Source: Chara braunii (taxonomy: Eukaryota > Streptophyta > Charophyceae > Charales > Characeae). Taken from it: 46,170 nucleotides of DNA. The number at the start of each line of letters is the position of its first letter. Position 1 is the first letter of the stretch. Below, one piece after another: positions 39,826 to 46,170 of the stretch. The stretch is taken from assembly GCA_003427395.1 (NCBI GenBank), contig BFEA01000251.1, positions 1,882,630-1,928,799 of the forward strand, given 5' to 3'. The notes beneath the pieces were generated by a model. The model made no database searches. It saw nothing but the letters and a program-made list of their open reading frames with translations, and was not told where the DNA came from. The position numbers were made by a program, and so were the translations under genes.

Positions 39826-40050
39826 CCCTTCGACAGGCTCTAAACCACTGGCGGCACTACCTGTTACGGTGACACTTCAAGGTATGTTCAGACCATGAGA
39901 CGCTGCATTGCATTGGTTGAAGACCCAGGCCCGAATGGCTCCAAGTGCTAGGTGGGCTCGGGAGATTGATCAGTTTGATTTTGAGTTAATACCAGTCAAG
40001 GGTAAGTATAATGTCGTCGTTGATGCATTGAGCAAACATGCAGATTTTTT
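39826..40050 (+). pseudogene. RNase H C-terminal remnant, family B
   Basis: QALNHWRHYLLR is followed by a stop, then SDHETLHC with a small duplication (GCATT twice, near 39903-39915). The frame at 39908 gives HWLKTQARMAPSARWAREID, then QFDFELIPVKGKYNVVVDAL SKHAD, the usual end of gypsy RNase H before integrase. Compared with the copy at 1239-1436, the whole upstream RT/RNase H body (about 1.3 kb or more) is gone. Confidence 0.8.
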
Positions 40051-40848
40051 TGGTGCAATAGTGACTTACCTGGACGCTGGCGTGGATCTGCAGCAAAAGA
40101 TCAAGGCTGCATACGCTGATGAACCCATGTATAGTGCGCTCATAGAGAAGGTGCATACCAGACCTCAAGAAGTCCCAGACTTCAGAATGGCCGATGGATT
40201 GCTGTTTGAAAAGACTGATGTGCATGATAGGCTTTGCATTCCGCGTAATGAAGAGGTATGCAGTTTGATCCTAGGGGAATGCCACGATACTGAAGGCCAC
40301 TTTGGTTGGCGGAAGACCTATGCGACCCTACTTAGGTCCTACACATGGCCGACATGAAGCATGATTGCATCACTTATGTCCAAGGCTGTCAAGTGTGTCA
40401 AAGGAACAAGAATTCCATGCAGCCTCCCCTCGGACTGTTGAAACCCTTGCCTATCCCATCCGGCCCTGGTGAATTTATATCTATCGATTTCATGGACACT
40501 AACGTCAAGAGTACTAGTGGAAAAAGTCAGGTCATGGTTATAGTTGACAGGTTTAGTAAGTTTGTTGTTTTTGTACCATTACCTGCTGCGGCAAAGACAG
40601 CTCTGGTCATCAAAGAGTTCTTTAACCACTGGGTCAAGGATTACGGTCACCCGTTGAGTATAGTTGGTGACCGAGACACCCGGTTCACAGGGGAACAGTG
40701 GCAGCACTTAATGAAGGTCTACGGATCTAAGTTAGCTATGTCCTCTGGGCGCCACCCTGAGACAAATGGCCAGACCGAGCAGATGAACAAGATTCTACAG
40801 CAAGTACTGCGTATGTATATAAGACCGGACCAGGTAGATTGGGATTAG
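40051..40848 (+). pseudogene. Integrase zinc finger and catalytic core, family B
   Basis: The frame at 39908-40357 holds the HHCC region (MADGLLFEKTDVHDRLCIPR, GECHDTEGHFGWRKTYATLL) and stops at YTWPT. One base is missing relative to YTWPDMK. The next frame (40345-40848, 168 codons) carries CQVCQRNK, then the core. It has Asp48 in ISIDFMD, Asp109 in IVGDRDTRF and Glu145 in NGQTEQMN, with the exact D-X35-E spacing. A stop replaces the expected residue after QVDWD. All three catalytic residues are intact, making this the best-preserved integrase in the window. Confidence 0.9.
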
Positions 40849-40869
40849 CATCTTCCCAAGGTAGCTAGT

Positions 40870-41574
40870 GTGTATAACAACTCGTTTCGCCTGGCTACCT
40901 CACGGACCCCAAATGAGCTGCATAGAGGCTGGAGTATTGAACGTCCCATAGATTGTTTGAACCCGGATCAGATCCAGAGACTGCCACCCGGTACAGGTGA
41001 GTTTGCCATCCAGTATGAGAAGGATCTCCAATGTGTGGCTGAGAACATCCAGAAGGCCCAGCATCAAATGATGGAACAAGCGAACAAACACCGACGTCCT
41101 TCACAGTTTGCAGTAGGTGATCTTGTCTGGGTCAAGTCTAAAGAGTTTATTCCCGAGGAAGGGATTTCCCAGAAACTGCTACCTGCCTACAGAGGGTCGT
41201 GGCAAGTGCTAGATGTCAAAGGTGACACAGATGGACCATCATACACCATCGAGATTCCACCCCATCTGCACACCCATCCTGTTTTTCATGCTTCTAAGCT
41301 CCTTCCCTGTGTGACTAATGATGCATTTCCCTCACGCAGATCTATGATTCCACCTGATATGGACGGAGGATATGAGGCGGAGAAAATTGTAGCTGAGGAT
41401 ACCTTCCGTACAGGTCGTAGAGGGAGACCGCAGAAACAGCACAAAGTTAGGTTTGATTATCAGGAACCCAGTGAAGACCGCTGGTTCACCAGGGATAAGT
41501 TAGTTCAAACAGCCCCTCATATTGTGTCATACTATGAGCGGGCACGGAGAGGAATGAACATCTATGATCGTTGA
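40870..41574 (+). pseudogene. Integrase C-terminal half with chromodomain, family B
   Basis: A 235-codon frame after one in-frame stop. It has SVYNNSFRLATSRTPNELHR-like residues, then FAVGDLVWVKSKEFIPEEGI, LLPAYRGSWQVLDVKGD (GPY/F module) and PSYTIEIPPHLHTHPVFHAS. It ends in a chromodomain at residues of about 165-228: EAEKIVAEDTF, the basic GRRGRPQK, VRFDYQEPSEDRWFTRDKLV and QTAPHIVSYYERARRG. The layout (EKI...R..VR...-EDRWF-...L...P..V..YE) matches the family A tails, so both are chromoviruses. It would bind histone tails to direct integration. This half is uninterrupted. Confidence 0.9.
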
Positions 41575-41589
41575 AGTTACGATTTTTCT

Positions 41590-41619
41590 CGGAGGACCTC
41601 GAAATTCGGCCGGCGGGAG
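41590..41619 (+). other. 3' non-coding end and purine-rich tract, family B
   Basis: CGGAGGACCTCGAAATTCGG is followed by CCGGCGGGAG, immediately before the LTR start. GGCGGGAG (41612-41619) is the likely polypurine primer. The same block occurs before the LTR-like segment at 3875. Confidence 0.6.
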
Positions 41620-42430
41620 TGAATGGATTCACACTGCAAATTTTCTCAAACCCTGCTCCAGGGTCCCCAATTATTGCAGTCCCCAAACCCTACCGGTAGC
41701 TGAATCTTAGGGTCTGTAGGTGTAGGCGTCGCAGGTCAGCGAGTACAGTACCTGTAGGAGCATGCCAGTCCCCAAAGTCCAAAATTTGCAGCAGCCTACC
41801 AACGGATGCTGGGAACTTTCCCAAAATAACAACTTGGCAAGGCAGAGGCCGAAGGAGGCCAGTACCGATTGAAGCAGGCACACCCAGCCCACTTCAACTA
41901 TACATTTTGGGCTAAAGTGTCGGAGGATAGTCAGTTGTCATTTTGCAAATTTGAGGAAGCTGTTGGAGCTTGTGCGGACTAGCGGCCTGGACGAAGAAGT
42001 GCGCTGAAGGGAGGAAGAAGACCAGTGCCCTGGCTGCGACAGACCACCATAGCCAGGAGAGGGGGAGATGAAGTGTTTGGCGGCCATAGCCGCCCATTGT
42101 AGAGGCATTCAGGGTAGATCCAGGACATTGTAGAGAGAGGAACAGTAGCAGGGAGCATCGCGGGATGAACAGTGCGGAGATGTGAGTGCAGAGTAAGAGA
42201 GGGAGAGAAGAACCAGATAGGAGGGGGAGAAAGTGGGGTACTTACCGGAGTGTGTTGCAGTGGTTAAGACCACCCAGTCCCGAACTTTTTAATTGTATAT
42301 TATTTGTACTTTTGAGTGGAATTTCGAATTGGCACTGTTCATGGCCATATCCCAAGCTTGTGAGTTCTTTATCTGAATGCTCCCAATTTGCATGTGGTAT
42401 TTCGAGTTGGATCTTCCGGAGATCATTGCA
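41620..42430 (+). mobile_element. Family B 3' LTR
   Basis: It runs from TGAATGGATTCACACTGC to CGGAGATCATTGCA (811 bases). It pairs with the 36359-37168 LTR, with single-base changes and a few indels; for example, the CCAACGGATGCTGGGAA stretch near 41798 is absent from the 5' LTR. The antisense splice-donor-like CCGGTAAGTACCCC is present here too (42237-42249). Confidence 0.92.
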
Positions 42431-42650
42431 ATATAATGGAAAATACGAAAATTTTGTCAAAATCAATTCAGGAGGATGTTCCGTTCATAGTCAAAAAGAA
42501 GAAACTAGTTTTTCTCGAGTCCATACATCTCAATCAAGAGTCAAAACTAGGATCAGCATCATGTCGTGCAGTATACGAAGGCAATCTGTCCGTGTAACGA
42601 TCCCTCAATCCGGTCCATGCTAAGGACAGCATTCAGTCTGATCTTCAAGC
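42431..42650. other. Flanking DNA, no gene seen
   Basis: Unique-looking sequence to the right of the family B element. No target-site duplication with the left flank is evident. Confidence 0.4.
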
Positions 42651-42916
42651 CACGTGGTCATATCTACAGTAGCGACTGCACGGTGTGCCAAGGCCAGCAA
42701 AAGTCCGGGTGCGGATACGGACCAGGTGCATAGTATAAGCTCCCACGGAAAATAGCCGGTGCCCCTGCCAGGTCTACGTGGTCATATCTACAGGAGCGAC
42801 TGCACGGTGTGCCAATGATGTTGTAAGGCCAGCAAAAGTCGGGGTGCGGATACGGACCAGGTGCATAGTATAAGCTTTCCCACAGAAAATAGCCGGTGCC
42901 CCTGCCAGGTCTACGT
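42651..42916 (+). repeat. Tandem duplication (124 bp) with TATA-like sites
   Basis: Copies start at 42652 and 42776 (ACGTGGTCATATCTACAG). Both contain GACTGCACGGTGTGCCAA, GTGCGGATACGGACCAGG, GTGCATAGTATAAGCT and GCCGGTGCCCCTGCCAGG. The second has an extra ATGATGTTGTA. A third, more diverged partial copy covers about 43030-43120 (GGGTACGGACCAAGTGCATA, CTATAAGCTCC). The TATAAGC box is kept in all three. Confidence 0.9.
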
Positions 42917-43911
42917 TCCCTTCCCCCCCCCTCCCCCCCCGCAGGCCCGTGCGTCAGGAACCAACAGCAGGCAGGCAATCCCGCCCACCCTGCGTTCACT
43001 CGCCCAACCTATAAGAACTGAAGGAGAAAGGGTGCAAAGCCATCAAAAGTAGGGTCTGGGTACGGACCAAGTGCATACTATAAGCTCCGCGAGAAAAGCC
43101 GACGCCCCCACCAGCCTTTTGTTTTCCCCACACCACACCGTCCAAGAACCAGTAGCAGGCAATCGTCCCGCGAGCCCTGCATTCCCTCGCCCGAGGAAGA
43201 AGAACCGGAGGAAAAAGGGCGCACACTCCGAAGACTCTATCACGACGAAGCGAGCAGATCGAGATTCTTGCTATGCGCAATGGGTGGGGTTCCTTACCAC
43301 CCATTACCCGTCGATATATAATACAATATTATTCGCGTTATATCAAACTAATATAACATATTTTATATAATCATAAATTATAATAAATCTAGAATAACAA
43401 ATATTGAATAAATATATATTAGAATAATGGCAATAATTTCTTTGAATATATATATAATGCACAGAATCCTCAAAATATGATACTTCTCACCACCCACTCG
43501 CCCACATTCACGCCTCTGCGGCGTTAAAAATAAAGATAGAAATTAAAAAAAATAAAGCCTCTGCCGTGTCGAAGAAAAAAGAAATCCAATCGATACCGAC
43601 AAAAAGGCCGTCCTTTTTTTCTTTCTTTTCATTACGAGGGGTAGACAATAAGGCCTTCCTGGGGCGGGGTCCCACTAGAAACTCGGAGTGGATTGAACGC
43701 CTGAATCTTGCCGCGTTTGTGGACAAGTGCAGAAAATCGAGATTGAACTCCTTTTCTGCATCTCTGCCTAAAACACGCCCAGATTCAGGATCTTAATCCA
43801 ATCCCCGTTGCTAGTGGGACCATGCTCCTGGTCCTGCACAGCTGAGGTAGAGCTCGCCGTATGTTAAAGATTAGAGCTCCAAGTGGAATTCTCCTCCTGT
43901 ACAGCTAAAAC
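42917..43911. other. Non-coding: C/G-runs, third repeat copy, AT-rich island
   Basis: 42920-42945 is C-rich. 42950-43010 and 43145-43195 are a second diverged repeat pair (AGGAACCAACAGCAGGCAGG / CAAGAACCAGTAGCAGGCAA). 43310-43470 is an AT-rich island of TATATAATA-like words. No gene is recognised. Confidence 0.45.
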
Positions 43912-44083
43912 GTGAAACTCCCCATTCAACCGCACGTGCTCCATAAGAACAGACGAGTCAAGAGGAAAAGAAGGAGAGAAAGCGCCTCGCTCCATCATTC
44001 ACCACGTGCGGAAATACGACAAAATTATGCCGGTGCATCTTTCCATGGTCTACCGGAAGATTCATTCTCATTTTGCACATTTG
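43912..44083 (+). CDS. Possible exon with PNRC-like motif (uncertain)
   Basis: An ATG at 43912 opens a basic segment (HKNRRVKRKRRRES) followed by RQNYAGASFHGLPEDSFSFC TF. A strong splice donor, GTGAGT, begins at 44084. The YAG[AS][AS]FH..P..S pattern is similar to the short proline-rich motif near the end of plant PNRC-type proteins, which act with decapping or nuclear factors. Only about 57 codons are present, the usual second half of the motif (LP.P) is altered, and no partner exon was found. The frame continues 14 codons past the donor to a stop. It may be coincidence. Confidence 0.3.
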
Positions 44084-44173
44084 GTGAGTGGTGGAGCGAG
44101 GCCAAAGGGGAAGAAGCATACTCTTGATTTGCAAATTGACAAAACACCTAATACCCAAGGACCTCCTTCGGGA

Positions 44174-44175
<2 letters not shown>

Positions 44176-44204
<29 letters not shown>
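44176..44204. repeat. Poly-G tract (29 bases)
   Basis: An uninterrupted G run, likely unstable and possibly mis-sized in assembly. A T run lies at 44397-44411 in the same neighbourhood. Confidence 0.95.
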
Positions 44205-44722
44205 AACAGGCAGCGACAACCAGACAGAGCTTCAGAATGTATTTAAAAAAAAAAAGGAGACGAAGAAAAGAATGGGAAATATAGGTGGAAAGAGGACAAA
44301 GAATAACAGAGTGAGCGGGAGAGAGGGAGACAACCGCAAAGCAGAAAGGAGGGAAGAGAATCCTGTCCAAAGGCAATTCACCACGGCCACTTACCTTTTT
44401 TTTTTTTTTTTGCGGCACTTACTTTATATTTCCTCAGCAAGAGAGAAAGAAAGAAAGAAAGGCACCAAAGAACGAGAAAAAGTCAAAAAGCCAAAGACAA
44501 AGAGAGAGAAAAGGCAAGAGACAGAGAGAGGCCTGCAAGAAGTCCATGCCGTTGGTTTTACTAGCCAATCCACATGAAACCATATGTCTCCGTCAAAATC
44601 AAGCACACGGTACATATACACCACCATGCGCCTTGTCTAACTGCGTAAGAGATCCAAGTGAGAAAAAACACAACCTCTCAGCCTCTCCGTACGGACGCAA
44701 CAGTGCCAGCAATGTCCTTCAC

Positions 44723-44723
<1 letters not shown>
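44205..44723. other. Purine-rich DNA, no gene seen
   Basis: GAAAGAAAG-type low-complexity sequence (44440-44530) and a poly-T run. Open frames are Lys/Arg/Glu-rich by composition only. Confidence 0.45.
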
Positions 44724-44776
<53 letters not shown>

Positions 44777-44814
44777 CGCTCGCTCGCTCGCTCGCTCGCT
44801 CGCGCGCGCGCGCG
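44724..44814. repeat. Compound microsatellite (CT)n-(CGCT)n-(CG)n
   Basis: (CT)n to 44772, then about seven CGCT units, then a CG run to 44814. The CG end could adopt Z-DNA. Open frames across it are artefacts. Confidence 0.95.
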
Positions 44815-45836
44815 AACACAACCTTCCCTGGACATGAGCCTTTACCGACGCTTCACACTTATCTTGAGTCCTTGAATGAAATCCACTGGCGCTTTCTATC
44901 TCCGTTCGCTCCATCTATGGTCTATCTACCTATCGCTCTATCCATACAAATTAACATGTCTATATCGCCCCATACCACGCACGAGTCTTCGTCAGCTCCG
45001 TCACACCCTATTCCCCGCCCCTACGGCATGTTCTCGCCAGCTCTGCCACACCTCTCCTCCCACCGCCGCGCACGTATCATTGACAACTCTGCCAAACTTC
45101 TCTCATGCCCCCGATCCACATATCTTCGTCAGCTTCCCCTGTACGTTCCCCCCGTGCGCCAACCGTCACGGTCAGCTATGTCACCCCTCAACCCTTATCA
45201 ACCACCGTGATCACATACAGTTCGGCTCCGTATGCAGGCAAATCCACTCACCCCTCCCCGACCCACATATCATCGTCAGCTTCCCCTGTACGTCCACTCC
45301 CCTGCGCCACCTGTCACGGTCAGCTATGGCACCCCTCAACCCTTTTCAACCGCCGTGGTCACATATGGCCCGGCTTCGTATGCGGCAAATTCACGCACCC
45401 CGCGCCGCGCGCCTCCTTTTCCCGTGTCCTCTGCTCTATTTTCCGCCATCACAGTGAACCGCTCGTAACAAACCTCCGAGGACACGAAAGTTCCATCGCA
45501 TACAAACATGGGCAATCACCAGAAAGAAAACTTCGACGTATGACAGCTTCGGCGACTGCGCCGCGCCGCCATTTCTTCCTTGGCGGCGTGTCTTTCCTTC
45601 TGCAGGCGCACGCTTCGCAGCCTCCGCAGCGCAGTTTCTGTTCACCTTGACCTTCGTCCTCCGCTCAACCCCTCCGTGCGCGCTCCGTCAAATCTCTCCA
45701 CCTATCGCGGCCGTGCTCAGCCCATAATGCCCACGATGCCTAAACAGCTGTACCTCACGAAATTCGATGCCAAACGCGGGCGAGACGATCCTTCTCACTC
45801 AATATACTTACAGATGCAACAAGCCAGCAGAATCTC

Positions 45837-45837
<1 letters not shown>
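44815..45837 (+). repeat. Pyrimidine-rich region with a 147-bp tandem repeat
   Basis: At least two units of 147 bases start at about 45111 and 45258 (CCGA.CCACATATC.TCGTCAG). Both contain CTTCCCCTGTACGT, GTCACGGTCAGCTATG.CACC, CCTCAACCCTT.TCAACC and TCACATA. A weaker copy may lie before them (about 44980-45105). The unit is 49 codons and one frame reads TVTVSYVTPQPLSTTVITYS versus PVTVSYGTPQPFSTAVVTYG, but copy 2 has shifted frame. No convincing gene is present. The rest, 45470-45837, is GC-rich with no recognised coding. Confidence 0.65.
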
Positions 45838-45877
<40 letters not shown>

Positions 45878-45932
45878 TGTATGTGTCTGTGTGTGTGTCT
45901 ATGTCTCTGTCTGTGTGTGTGTGTGTGTGTTT
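45838..45932. repeat. (CT)n-(GT)n compound microsatellite
   Basis: CT run to about 45860, then GT-rich run with interruptions to about 45932. Confidence 0.95.
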
Positions 45933-46114
45933 GTGTCTCGTGATTCCCCCTAATTCGTAGTTCATCCTTCGCCAACCTGCCAACGATTAGCCTGCCTTGC
46001 GCTGTCAAGTCCGCCAAAAGAGCCCGTGATTTTCTTGCAGATCCAAATCGACCGCGAGTGGCGCTTACAAAGGCGTGCGCTTCCTCTCCCCAGTATACCC
46101 ATCCTTCCCCGCCA

Positions 46115-46116
<2 letters not shown>

Positions 46117-46170
<54 letters not shown>
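46117..46170. repeat. (CT)n microsatellite at window end
   Basis: A CT run continues to the last base, so its full length is unknown. Confidence 0.95.

Noticed and set aside
36354-42435. Target-site duplication for the two-LTR family B element
   Set aside because: The flanks CGTAT and ATATA do not match. A GAAAATTTGTC-like similarity in the two flanks (36311 and 42446) is offset and probably chance.
43320-43470. AT-rich island considered as organelle DNA or an origin
   Set aside because: It shows only low-complexity TATA words, with no organelle gene or conserved element in it.

Overview
The window looks like nuclear DNA of a streptophyte, most likely a charophyte alga of the Chara type. 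This is inferred from the plant-like v-SNARE exons, the chromodomain Ty3/gypsy retrotransposons primed by initiator Met-tRNA, the very long repeat-filled introns and the abundant microsatellites. No search was run, so the species is a guess. One unresolved base (N) at 4582 points to a draft assembly.

The one host gene I can support runs on the minus strand across most of the window. It is a VTI1-type Qb v-SNARE. Three exons are clear: 35851-35909, 29270-29461 and 3433-3603. They join in phase 0, have consensus splice sites, and together cover the late Habc region and most of the SNARE motif. A weak candidate 5' exon lies at 36101-36145. The C-terminal exon with the membrane anchor is not visible and should lie before base 1. 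The two introns are 6.4 kb and 25.7 kb long, so most of the window is intron packed with transposons.

I recognise three Ty3/gypsy families. Family A has an LTR of about 1.0-1.2 kb (TGYGAGGA...CCTTGCA), the PBS TGGTATCRGMGC and a chromodomain. Its copies are an LTR plus leader at 5120-7135 (+), a 5'-truncated deletion copy at 9780-14190 (-), and a nearly full copy with many lesions at 20581-28373 (+). Family B has an LTR of about 0.8 kb (TGAATGGATTCAC...ATTGCA), an RGG-box and zinc-knuckle Gag, and a chromodomain. Its copies are a pol fragment at 280-2060, LTR remnants at 3835-4730 and 29627-30390, an LTR plus leader at 33489-34553, and a two-LTR element at 36359-42430 that has lost its reverse transcriptase. 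Family C, at about 14200-19700 (+), has no visible LTRs and a different pol, with a VKGP motif after the RT active site. Its gag is interrupted by a patch carrying a pentanucleotide repeat and an organelle-type tRNA-Met(CAU).

Non-coding structure includes a 24-bp minisatellite with G-rich inserts (19706-20560), a 48-bp-arm hairpin (20726-20827), a foldback repeat (28410-28516), an array of roughly 130-bp units with pol III B-box-like sites (32700-33290), a 124-bp tandem duplication with TATA-like sites (42651-42916) and a 147-bp repeat (about 45100-45400). The right end (42431-46170) has no certain gene. A possible short exon with a PNRC-like motif is at 43912-44083 (+). Every retroelement copy carries frameshifts, stops or deletions, and none looks autonomous.
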